This document shows positions 44,653 through 54,766 of a DNA stretch of 64,000 bases, piece by piece. A program made the position numbers and the translations under genes. The notes under the pieces were generated by a model. That model ran no database searches and was not told the DNA's origin. It saw nothing but the letters and a program-made list of their open reading frames with translations. The DNA is from Gyromitra esculenta (taxonomy: Eukaryota > Ascomycota > Pezizomycetes > Pezizales > Discinaceae): positions 2,108,001 through 2,172,000 of the forward strand of contig JBCAML010000002.1 in assembly GCA_038503075.1 (NCBI GenBank). The letters are read 5' to 3'. Position 1 is the stretch's first letter, and each line of letters begins with the position of its first letter.

Positions 44653-45879
44653 GACTCAACTGAGTCTGCTGCATCAAAGGCAGGAAAACGAGGTGGCAGG
44701 GGTGGTGGAAAAACGGAGGAGGCAGGAGGGGCGGCGGGGGCGTTAGTAGCGGCTCCTCTCATTGCAGGGCGTTTTGAGGCGGAGGGACAGTTGGAGAAAA
44801 TGTGTCCTTCTCCAGCGCAGAACAGACAGCGGTTATTGGTCTGTCTCCACGTTTTTTCTTCGGGTGATAGCTTCCTTCTCCCGTTGATCTGAACATAGCG
44901 TTGTTCAGGGGCAGGGCGGGAGGTGGAGGTTCGGCCGAAGGAGAGATCCATAGGGACAAGCCCTCCTGGGGCGAAGGAAGAGGAAGCAGGGGTGAAGGCA
45001 GCTGAGGTGGCGGCAGGGGCGGCGAACTGTCCCATGGTGTTACGGGCATTGTTTTTCTTCTCCTCTCTTCTTGCTCGGATACGGTTATCTAAGCGGAGGA
45101 GGAAGGCGCAGAGGGAGGTGAAGGTGGTAGGGAAGTCGGCTACGGTCACTACGGCTTCTTTTAGCTCGTCTGACATTCCGAATTCCAGGGCATCATTCTT
45201 TGCTGATTCATCGTAATTCAATCGTCCCATGATTCGCTGGAAGTCGGCAAGGTAAGCAGAGAAGTCTCGCTTTCCTTGTCGAAGCTGGTGTAGTTCGCGA
45301 CGGGCTGTTCCGAGTGGGTCGGGGTCTCCGAAGGCGGTTTCCAAGGCGATGATTAATTCGGCGGCGTTATTCCAAGTGGTAGTTCCATCTGGGAGGACAG
45401 AATGGCGGATTTGTTCAAGGCGCTCCTGGCGGTGATAGCATCTGATATCATATTGTTGCTGTTGGAAAATCGGTCGGCGTTAACCGAGAGCTTTGATCGG
45501 AGTTGCAAGACAAATCCGGGGAGTTTATCGCGAGATCCATTGAATTTATCTGGATCGGGCATCTTATCCGAGCGGCCTCCTTGAGTGTGAGCGGGAGGGG
45601 GCGGTGGCGATGGAGCGGGTGGTGGAGGGGCTGCGTTGTTGAGGCGGGCGACTTCTGCTTCGGCTGCCTGTAGTTGGGACTGGCAGGTATTAAACCTTGC
45701 CGTCATATTGTTTCGTTCTTGTATAAACCTTGTGTGGAGTCTGCATACGTGAGGTTGTCGACCCGTTGTTGATAATGGGATCGGATTTCCTCGTAGGCAG
45801 AGGCGAGGTCAGCGTTGGCGGCAGCTTGGAAGTTCTCGAAGGTTGGGAAAGTCCAAGGGGCAGGGGCGGGGTTGCTCAT
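44643..45879 (-). pseudogene. gag: Element B gag, frameshifted
   Basis: It starts MSNPAPAPWTFPTFENF at ATG 45879. The frame breaks near 45705-45730, where the reading moves to a frame with QERNNMTARFNTCQ. That frame runs through a Pro-rich spacer and MPDPDKFNGSRDKLPGF to about 45440. There a short scrambled/deleted block moves the reading again, to a frame with LEQIRHSVLPDG and FGDPDPLGTARRELHQL. The last frame is open to the CCHC knuckle CLFCAGEGHIFSNC and TAG at 44645-44643. Comparison with the intact gag of element A shows both breaks clearly. Gag from this copy would be non-functional unless the breaks are assembly errors. Confidence 0.85.
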
Positions 45880-45937
45880 GGTGGCGTTGGGGTTTATGTG
45901 GCAGCGAGAGGAAGCGGGGTAGAGGGTGTGGATGAGG

Positions 45938-45946
45938 AAGCAACGT
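45938..45946 (-). promoter_or_regulatory. Primer-binding site of element B, self-priming type
   Basis: RNA-sense ACGTTGCTT, 2 nt from the 5' LTR (LTR starts 45949). The complementary AAGCAACGT lies in the LTR at 46167-46159, on the 3' side of the TATA position. It is identical in sequence and spacing to element A despite the different LTRs. Confidence 0.7.
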
Positions 45947-45948
45947 AA

Positions 45949-46356
45949 TCTCAAGGGGCGGAGTTTATCCTCAAGCTCTCAGGTATCCCCCGAGATAAGC
46001 AGTGCTACTTGAAGAGAAAACTAAGCGACGAGAGTGTTTACGAGATTCCACAGGCTCTACGGAGTGTTCAAGTATAGAGGACTTGAGGACGGCGGCAGCG
46101 AAGGTTATGAGGTATAACCGAGGTTTGTATTGTGAAATACAAGAGTGTACGATAGAAGACGTTGCTTAAAGAAAGAAGAAGGAAAAGTACAACAAGAAGG
46201 GGAATCCCTTGACATATCTGCACATTCCAACTCATTCGATGACAAAGACTTGACTCACTGCAACGGAAACTCAAAGAAACACATGGAACAACAACGTAAC
46301 ACAATAGCCTCATACCCTTATACCCGACGAACCAACGAAAACAGTTATCCATGAAA
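45949..46356 (-). repeat. 5' LTR of element B, TATA region altered
   Basis: 408 bp, nearly identical to the 3' LTR apart from one T/C difference and a block near 46207-46222. There the CGCTTATATACC of the 3' copy is replaced by GACATATCTGC. The altered block is at the promoter TATA of the transcription-driving LTR. Confidence 0.88.
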
Positions 46357-46465
46357 TGCTGCCATAAGTTGCTAGCAAAGTGAAATTACTTCATTGCATT
46401 TTTATTTTTATTTATCTGCTTGGGCTTAAGCAAGGTTTTCGGATCGGTTGTCACCCAAAATCCTT

Positions 46466-46612
46466 AATTAGACTTTGATGGCAGCGTGACGTCCCGGTAG
46501 TTCTTGTTCTTATTTTTATTTACTGGCAGTCTGGATTTTTATCTGCTAGCTTTCTCTGATTTTTATCTGTTGGCGCTCTCTAATTTTTATCTGTTGGCGT
46601 TCTCGGTTTTCA
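46466..46612 (+). repeat. Short minisatellite and decayed inner copy of the bounding repeat
   Basis: Three units of about 28 bp, each containing TTTTTATCTG(C/T)T(A/G)GC, lie at about 46536-46605. Just upstream (46468-46495) CCAAAATCCTTAATTAGACT followed by TTGATGGC is a diverged direct copy of the AAAATCCTTATTTGGACTTT block at 46624. It differs largely by G-to-A and C-to-T changes. Confidence 0.5.
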
Positions 46613-46668
46613 TCGCAACGCTCAAAATCCTTATTTGGACTTTGGTAGCTACGCGCCCCCGTACGCGT
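46611..46668. repeat. Right inverted repeat bounding the retrotransposon cluster
   Basis: Inverted copy of 32806-32869. In reverse complement it reads ACGCGTACGGGGGCGCGTAG, then CTACCAAAGTCCAAATAAGG and ATTTTGAGCGTT. Confidence 0.6.
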
Positions 46669-48797
46669 GGAAAGAAAGATCCCGGTTGCGATGTAATTTC
46701 ACTCGGTAGGTATTAATTAACTAGATAGATGTAGGTAAGATCGACATTATAACACCTGTAGCTTAAGTTCATAAGCTGTAATCTAAAGTTAATTTCGTAG
46801 ACTCTCGCTCGATCGTGGCTCGTGGGCACGATATTTAGACACCACGCCTTTATATCCTTTGATTGTGTCGAAATGGGCTCTTAAAAGTTCAATATCGTCT
46901 TAGAAGAACCTTCAAGGTTGTTTAGGTAGGATTTGCAAAACAAGTAGGGTACATGTATGTAGAATATCATGGTTGTAGCAATATATATATCTGCGGCAAT
47001 TATCGATAAACATGCACTCCTAGCGTTGCATTAACAATCTACTAGAAGACAAATAGAAGAAACTCAATTGCAATAAATATGGGTATGATCGATCGTGCTC
47101 TCACAGTTAGACCAGTTTATTTTTCATCTTTCCACTCGGCACGATTAGATTAACCTTTGTAGGTGGCCTGCCCCAGCTAAAAACAGTTGACCGGTTAACG
47201 TTTGTAAGTAGGTTGTTTCACCGAGTGAAAGTTATTTAATTTTGTAAGTGCTAGAAGTACGAGAAAGAAGTTAGCCAACAGATGTTAGAAGATATCAGGT
47301 ATGATCATCACCGAGGAAGATATCAAGAGCGATTATGGCGAAAAGTGAGATAAAAGATAGAATGAGGACCAGCACCAATTCCTCAATTGTTCCCCCAAGG
47401 CCGCAGTTTGAAAACGATGCTCGGAATTTTTGGATGGCGGTCGATGAGGATTGTCACAGGGTAGTCTAAGGGCGTAGAAGAACAAGTCAAAGGGTGTTTC
47501 TGGTGTAGAAGGGATGGGCTCATGAATTTGCTGCCACGCTCTAGGGCACAATACTAATGTACTTGGTTCGGGTGGGAATGAAAACAGCAGCAGAGAGTAG
47601 TGGTAGGTGAATTAACACAAGGCCTAGCACGATTTTGTAATAGGGGAGAAATAACATCACCCCATCTCAAAATATAACGGCTATGTGATTTCGATAATGT
47701 TCAAGATGCACGAAGGTTGGATTCGATCCGAAACGGTCCATGGAACCAACCAAAGAAACTGTTCATCCTTACTGTTATGCTTTGACCCAATAGTTGTGCA
47801 GACCGCCCTCAAGAGTATTTAGCGCCTGTAAATTGCAAGGCGGGGCTATCACGATCGCACGAACAAAATCTTTAATTATTCAATCGAGTGACCTTTCATG
47901 AGTTACAGTCAAAAGACAGGGATTGCCGTGCCGATGTCGACAAATACCTACCAATGCACTTCGTTACGCCTGTGCCGTCTCGGCATAAGTTCTGGCTACC
48001 CGGCACCATCTCCTAGTATCCACTCTGCTCAACGGTAACCTGCAGCTGGGAATCTCGGGATGCTGAGCAATCACAATCCTTCCACGAGCCGTGGCGTGGG
48101 CCGTTTGGCCCAGGTGGACCTGGCGAAATCCGATGCCCCATCGTCTAGTGATATTGCAACAAGCTCAATTCAGCTGACTGTGTGGTCACAATAAAACAGC
48201 TAGTTTTGTTGCCAAGTGATAGGTTAGTACTACGTTATAGTCGGTTGTTCTACCAATCAGCCAAAACCTACGGTTGCTCCTGAATTCCGAAACCGGAGAC
48301 TGGCCATGGGGTGATGGTAAATAGGGTAGAAATTTCTGATCCTAGTTTCTGTTTACCATCATTTCCCAGAAGCGACTGTACTAAACTCAGACCTGCTTCT
48401 TCTAGCACCTTTACCTATCATTTAATTTTTGTATAGCCGTTAATGGTTCGACGGGTTTATGGGCCACTGCGCACGGCCTTCATGGTGGGGTTAGGTTAAG
48501 TTTATTGGAGGAATCTGCTGTGCTTACCAGCTGGTATACTAGCAACAATAAGCGACTGTTTGTTCAGATAGAATTATCCAATCAACAGTTAGCGTTGTCT
48601 GGTTCAGATAACAGCTAGAAAACTATTGGAATTGCTTCTGAACCTCCTAATTGTATAGAAATTACCTATCATCATGGGTGTCGTCATAAGCTTTGGTGGC
48701 GTGTTGCGAATTTTATCAAAAAGGCTCTGCGAATGCCCTGCTTGTGAATGTTTCCCCTTTTTTGTGCCCAGGTTTTCCTAATTGTTATATGTAGCTA
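46669..48797. other. AT-rich intergenic region
   Basis: No firm gene. A 72-codon frame at 47551-47333 (-), extendable upstream without a stop as LFSFPPEPSTLVLCPRAWQQ, could be a fragment of a real exon. It lacks a start and any recognised domain. Confidence 0.35.
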
Positions 48798-48929
48798 TCC
48801 CTTAGTCTGGTAAAGGTGACCCCCCTGCCAAAGGAGCCTATCTTTCGATTTTTATTGATGAGGTCCTAGTTAGCACTGTGTCGAACTACAGTAGACAGGG
48901 GGGTCAGCATTTTTTACCAGACAAAGGGA
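48798..48929. mobile_element. 132-bp MITE-like element, TA flanked
   Basis: The left end TCCCTTAGTCTGGTAAA and the inverted right end TCCCTTTGTCTGGTAAA are each followed within 12 bp by TGACCCCCCTG. TA lies on both sides (48796-48797 and 48930-48931). The interior has no coding capacity. Confidence 0.65.
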
Positions 48930-48931
48930 TA

Positions 48932-49992
48932 CGCTATCCCCGAGTCGCGGTTGTAGTTCGGTACGGTATTTCTACACTTAATGAGGTCAATATGCGGCTA
49001 AATCGGGGAATAGATTAACTACCGTGTCGGAGAGTTATTGATCTAACCTAACTGTCTCAGACATGCATGGAGTAAGCCCGCGCGATAGAGGCGCCTGGGC
49101 CATTTTTCCCGCCAAAATGGCAAGCTATAGCCGCAACACTCGCCATACCTGAAAAAAAATAATCTCGTTGTACGTATATATCAAGCAGCTATTTTGACGC
49201 GATTGTCGCGTGCATATCTTTCCGTACCTCAGATTCTACAGCTGGAATTACTAGCCAGAGTTTGTCTCATAATAGCTGCTCCTGCAGCTGGATGATACTT
49301 GAACGGTCATAACTACATGTAACCGATTCTTGGATTGGATAGGGGGCGTATTTTCGCTAACTAGAATCCAACACTCCTCTTTAGTAAGTTTGGCTTCAGT
49401 AATCTTGACCTCTGTTCTAATTCAGCTATAAACACATGTCTGTATAAAAAGCAATAGCGAATACATGGACATGTGGATTGGCTCTATTCTCGTCTTCGCT
49501 ACACGCTAGCGCTATTTAGACTCATTTCACTACTCTACCAACTATAGGGTGAACCGAGACAAATGACATCGTTTTTTCACAAATAAAAACAAAAGTAAAA
49601 CACTTAACAATTTCGCACAAACTGAGGTGATCGTTTGGGAAGATCTAGGACCAGGTGTCGATTTCCCCGAAAAAAGGCAAATAATTTGTCCGGAAACATA
49701 TTAGCCTGAAAATCGCGACAATAGTTGAGCTGTAGAGCGCAGATTTGTGGTTCCCGGGAGTTCCGCCACCAGGATGTTGATTCACGATCATTATGCGTGT
49801 AGATTCACCAAACCTTGAGAAAACTTTCACCCTCTCCCCCTTGATAAAATTATGAACGAGCCAAGCTTTTACTAAAATACGATCGGCCGCTGGCTTTCCT
49901 GCGTTCGGAGAATGTACACATAATAATAGTTAATACTATACATGAAGTAAAATCGATCGGTGGATCGACGGCTTCTCGGAGCGAGCAGCCTA
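48932..49992. other. AT-rich intergenic region
   Basis: No gene recognised. It is the 3' flank of the second 7TM gene. Confidence 0.35.
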
Positions 49993-51386
49993 TTAAGAAT
50001 GAGCGCTAGAAATTTCGACTTGAAAATCCTTCTTCATCTGGATGCCTTGATGAATTTCTTGAGGCTCGGCCAAAATGTTTTCTTCGCTGTCGCTGTCACG
50101 ACCAGTCCCAGAGCAGTACGCCGAAGTCCCTCTTCTTGAACCGCTTTGCATGAACGAGAGCTCCATAGTTTTCTTCGATTTCCGTGCGTTGCTGCCGGAG
50201 AGGTATCCCAAGGAGGACGCCTTCTGAGTTGTTTTCTCGGAAAAATACTTGAAGAGTGGCGCGAGGGTTGGAATACAGGTTGTTGTAATCTAATAGACAT
50301 TGTAATTAGTTACTACATGTACTTGTGTATGGCATATATACGGGCAAGACAAACTTACCCCGACATTCATTTCAATGGTTCCCCACAGAACAAGCATAGT
50401 GGAATTCCCGTTCTTTGCAATTGTGATGATTTGAACCATTCGCATTACAGAACAAATGGTTGTAAAGCTGAATAGAGCGAACAATCCGATCAAAGCTACC
50501 TAAACCAAATTTTAGTCTAGAACCCCTAGAACCACTTGTACTACGTCATCCTACCTTTTTCCTATTTGCAATCTGTGTTCTAAGGAAAAGCGGGATTGGA
50601 AGAATAATAACACAAATGTCAAAGAATATAGTGTTTGCCGCCAGTACATAGAAAGTTATGTCGTTGGGGAGACATGTTCCCGGTGTCTTCGGCGCCCATG
50701 ATTTTTGTACCTGCATAGTTTAGCAAACCCCACAACGACCTCCACGAGCCAGGTAAGTGGACCTACGGGTTTGCATTGGAACATTAAAACAAGAATTCCA
50801 CCAGCGTGAGTTAAAATACAGGTAACCATTATCCACCAAGTAAGTCGTCTATATGTTCTCTGTTTGGCCACAAGTCTGATATATGCGAGACATAGAGAAA
50901 CTTTGAATCCAGTTATCCCAAGCATGTAGAATGGGCGTCCAGCAAAGTTGACCTGATTTATTAGAAAGAAACTTTTAATAAGGACTAGAGATTACGAACC
51001 TCCGCGTATTTGTTTGCATCTGCTGGCGGTCTGAATTTTAAATCCAAGCCCAATCCCCATCGTGTCTCTATAATCGTTAGCTTTGACCAACCCCGAGTGA
51101 TTCATCATGATACCCACGTTCTATTGCGAGAGCATTGTATACTATGCTGAAGATCTAGACGTCTAATCAGCTCGGGAAACTTTATTCTTTTCTTATGGTT
51201 TCAACTAACCGTCGAGGCAACAATGACCCAGTCATCGGCCCCAAAAATCTTCAGCATATTGATTCTCACGTGACATCGTAGAAGAGTCGCAAAGGATGCT
51301 ATGACTGTAAGGACCACACAGACCGGAATAATGGTGGGAGCTTGGGACGGGATGCCTGGTCCCAGGTTATGTGTCCACTGTGTCAT
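49993..51386 (-). CDS. Rhodopsin-like 7TM integral membrane protein (PTH11/SAT-type family)
   Basis: Seven exons: 51386-51210, 51154-51118 (37 nt), 51067-51000, 50952-50767, 50710-50555, 50499-50359 and 50289-49993. The introns are 55, 50, 47, 56, 55, 55 and 69 nt minus the exon boundaries as given, several with GCTAAC branch sites. The total is 1062 nt, or 353 aa. Family landmarks: IFGADDWVIVAST after TM1; RWGLGLDLKFRPPADANKYA rebuilt over intron 2; FYMLGITGFKVSLCLAYIR; CKPVQKSWAPKTPGTCLPND rebuilt over intron 4; FFDICVIILPIPLFLRTQIA; LFALFSFTTICSVMRMVQ; and ITTCIPTLAPLFKYF in TM7. A Ser/Arg-rich cytosolic tail of about 85 aa follows. It is a plasma-membrane protein of the fungal rhodopsin-like domain family, and its role is unknown. 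It is not a recent duplicate of the 7TM gene at 7.2-8.4 kb, from which it differs in exon structure, sequence and tail. Confidence 0.9.
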
Positions 51387-52862
51387 GCTAGAAGGAGTGC
51401 CTGCCGATTTCGAGAACTCTGTGCGTACGCTACCGATAGTCGTTCCTTAGACTCGCTTTGAGAATAAAATGGACCAGGAAACTCGCTGGTCTTAAACTGC
51501 GAGGAGCGGTGCCTTTCTAGGTCTGATATGGTCAGGATATGTGGTTTTTTTGACTGCACAATAGACGCGAGTGCTGCGGGATGATTGTTTCCGGGTTTGA
51601 TAGCAAGCAGCATTCCAACTTGAAGCAAGGGCTACGGCCCACCTGCATGGGGTGTCTCTGGTGCTTAATACTTGAGGATTCCAAATATCACGCACAATCC
51701 ACATGGTATTCACTGCGACTTGGAGCGAATGAAGTGCCAAATGCGCATCAGAAATCTCAAACGCCGGCACCCCCAAAATTTCCCAGCATCTGGTAATAAG
51801 AAGATCACAATGACCTCGGAATTCTGGAGACGTATCAATGTTTCTCGCCGTGTTTGCTAGCATCCTTCCTTTCCTCAGGGATTGGGATGGGGAGAAATGC
51901 TCATTTACCGAATTACATTTTCCCACCCCTACCAACAGGTGCGCAGACATGGACTAGCGCACAGTGTGTCGAGTGGTAAAATGCGCTGCTTCCTGCGAAG
52001 GTCATCAACTTTCTTAATTGCGCCACCACAGGCAGACAGGGATGCGCAGCACACCGAGGACGGCCCAATCCGCGACTGATCGTAAGAGGTAGCCAGGTTC
52101 CAGGATTAGTTGCGAAAAACTGATTCGGCAGATCACAGAGATCCTGATCGCCGGCTAGAAGGAGGAGGCGACCTAACCCACCCGTGCTGTAAAAATAAGG
52201 TATGTAACGCTTTTTTGGGTATTAGTGTCCGGTTTGACAGGCATGGCAGCCCTTTGAGATGGCTGGCCCCACGAAGCAATATTTTGCCGAGTTCATGATC
52301 CCAACCAGACATATACTTGAACCGTCCAGCTGCCTAGCTGGTGGTTTGAAGTGAAGAGGTCCGGAATCAGTTGGCTACTTGCTAGTCGTTTTAATTATTT
52401 AATAAGGGCCCGTGCGCAGGGCCCTCCTTCAAACATCTGATCCTCAGCACAGCAGCAAGCAGAGAATCTCGAGAGGGCGAGGAAATAAACGCCACTCACT
52501 TTACTTGCCCCTTCTGACAGCTCTATCTAAGCTAGTGACTTGCGTTATTTTCCCGGCAGTTGATCGCGATTGGTCGCTTAGATGCTTGCAGGTGGGTTAA
52601 GATTTGTATCTACTGAGCCGCTCATAAACGCAGTACATGTGGTATTGACAACTACTTATGCATACACCGAAACAACCACCTCTGGTCGAGACTTGGAAGA
52701 GGACTCTTTGATTGTATCGCTGGCACCCGGCATCCCTTATTACTGCCACGCTTCGCCCTTTTATCGAGGAAGCCCTTCTACACTAAGTTTTCCCATCCTG
52801 CGTCTCTACTAAATTTCAGTTATTGCAATCTGAAAATCTTCTCCCATTCAATCTACAGTGCA
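51387..52862. other. Divergent intergenic region between 7TM and MFS genes
   Basis: Shared upstream region of two divergently transcribed membrane-protein genes. The 152-codon frame at 51492-51950 (-) and others have no family features. The 300 bp before the MFS start contain moderately pyrimidine-rich sequence. No binding site can be named. Confidence 0.4.
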
Positions 52863-54766
52863 ATGTCAGTAAGCAGCGAGAAGGAGGGCCACGCTGTAGT
52901 GGTTGGCGATGGAGCTTCAACTAGTTCACCAACTGGTAGTGACCGCCACACTCGTTCTAAGAGCTCAGACATGGATCCGGCGTTGGCCTACATCCAGAAT
53001 GCTGGAAACAACAATGGTTCGTCTGTCAATGAGAGACAGCTCCTCCGAAAGATCGATTGGCGAATAGTTCCTATTATGTTCGCTTGTTACACTATGCAAT
53101 TTATCGACAAAGTTCTCATCAACGTAAGTCCCTTACTTCCCGGGCAGCTGCAGGGCCATAGAGGGGTACTTCGAAGACATGCTAATGACATAATAGTATG
53201 CTGCCGTCATGGGGCTTCCAAAAGATCTTAAGCTGGTTGGAAACCAATTCACTTGGGCTGCAACAGCCTTCTTCATCGCATACCTCATTGCTGAAGTTCC
53301 TACTGGTACCTGGTTTCTTGTATTAGTTGTGATTCAAAGTCTAACATTAAGTAGGTTATATTCTCCAGAGAGTTCCAGCCGGAAAGTACCTGGCCATAAA
53401 TGTAGCACTTTGGGGTATCGCTACAGGCTGTACAGCGGCCACCAAAAACTTTCACGGTCTTCTTGTTGCTCGTATCTTCCTTGGTATCTTCGAGGTAATT
53501 CACAACGGCATCATCGTGAGGATGTACAAGGCTAACAGAGACACGAAAAGGCTGCTATTGCACCATGTTTGACAATTATCACAGGAATGTGGTATACTAA
53601 GTCTGAGCAGCCACCGAGATTTGGCTTTTGGTATTGCGGTCTAGGGCTTGGTCAGATTGTGGGCGGTATCATTTCATATGGTCAGTACTTTTCTCTCTCG
53701 ATAAAGCATTATAGTTTCACTATTAACATTGTTTAGGGTTTCAACATGTTAAGGGTGCATCGCTTCAGGGCTGGAAAGTTATGTTCATTGTTCTTGGTAT
53801 TGTCACATTCTTAATCGCTGTATGGACATACTTTTGTCTCCCCGATACACCAATGGATGCCGGGTTCCTTGAGGAAAAGGAAATTGTCCGTGTCCTTGAG
53901 CGTGTCAGCGAGAACCAGACTGGTGTTGAGAACAAGAAGTTCAAGATGTCTCAGGCTGTGGAACTTGCATTGGATCCTCAAATATACTTAATGCTTATGG
54001 TTACGGTCCTGGTAAGCTCGTGTCACCCGTGTTTAATGGTTTGTACATGTGCTGACTCGTCTCAAGTGTTCTGTGTCAAGCGGTGTCATCACCACTTATT
54101 CCGCAACTCTTATCAAGAACTTTGGCTATAGCTCTCCTACCTCAGCTCTTCTCAATATGCCATCTGGTATTATCAGTATTACCGTTACAATCCTTTCCGG
54201 CATTGCAGTTGGTAAGAGCTCAAACAGATGGCTCTGGATTGCTGGCCTAGCTGTTCCGGGAGTTCTCGGAGGAGCCTTGATGTCGTTCTTGCCCAATAGT
54301 AACAAGGCTGGACTCCTTGCCGGCATTTATCTGATCAACTCGATCGTCGCCGTCCTTGTCATGGTTTTTAATTGGCTTTCCTCCAACGTTGCTGGCCACA
54401 CTAAGCGGTCCATTGCAACTTCTCTTGTTGCAGGAGCCTTTTCTATCGGTAACATCATTGGTCCTCAGACCTTTCAGTCTAAGGATGCTCCCAACTTTTA
54501 TCCCGCCAAGATAGCTGTTCTTGTCACACAAGCGGGGGCTGCATTGTTTGCGATTATCTTGCGGTTTTATTATGGCTGGCAAAACAGCCTTAAGGAGAAA
54601 CGTTCTCAAGAACTCGGTGAACAAGTCGACGATAATATGTCTGACGACTTTAAATGGGGTAACAGTGAGTATTCCTTATTCCATGTATAGACTTTTTGTA
54701 TGAGCTCCAACTAACAGCTTGATAGTGACCGATAGGGAGAACACACGGTTCCGTTATGTCTACTAG
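52863..54766 (+). CDS. MFS transporter, anion:cation symporter (Dal5/allantoate permease-like)
   Basis: Seven exons: 52863-53123, 53197-53305, 53355-53494, 53551-53680, 53737-54011, 54067-54664 and 54726-54766. The introns are 73, 49, 56, 56, 55 and 61 nt. The total is 1554 nt, or 517 aa, usual for the family. An N-terminal cytosolic stretch of about 65 aa leads to LLRKIDWRIVPIMFACYTMQ and FIDKVLINYAAVMGLPKDL, the typical TM1 region of this subfamily. Also seen: EVPTG-Y-ILQRVPAGKYLA across intron 2; RFGFWYCGLGLGQIVGG; LPDTPMDAGFL before the central loop; SSGVITTYSATLIKNFGY; NWLSSNVAGHTKRSIATS; IGNIIGPQTFQSKDAPNFYP; and the terminal DRENTRFRYVY encoded by the last small exon. Relatives import allantoate, ureidosuccinate, nicotinate or similar organic anions by proton symport. 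The substrate here cannot be fixed. Confidence 0.92.

Larger units (their letters stand above)
40545..46356 (-). mobile_element. Full-length Ty3/gypsy chromovirus, element B
   Basis: A 5812-bp element, minus-strand orientation, with target duplication TGCTG (40540-40544 and 46357-46361). LTRs are 40545-40953 (3') and 45949-46356 (5'). It has the same order of parts as element A but clearly different LTR sequence (TCTCAAGG...CATGAAA), so it is a related subfamily. pol is fully open; gag has at least two frameshifts. It lies only 94 bp from element A, in the same orientation. Confidence 0.93.

Noticed and set aside
34815..46356. Possibility that the tandem LTR elements are one composite element
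   Set aside because: Each has its own LTR pair, own 5-bp target duplication and different LTR sequence, so they are separate insertions.
46466..46716. Plus-strand frame encoding a repeated FYLLA(F/L)S motif
   Set aside because: Direct translation of the 28-bp minisatellite; no start context or homologous protein expected.
51492..51950. 152-codon minus-strand frame upstream of the second 7TM gene
   Set aside because: No recognisable motif and the 7TM gene already has a complete N-terminus at 51386.
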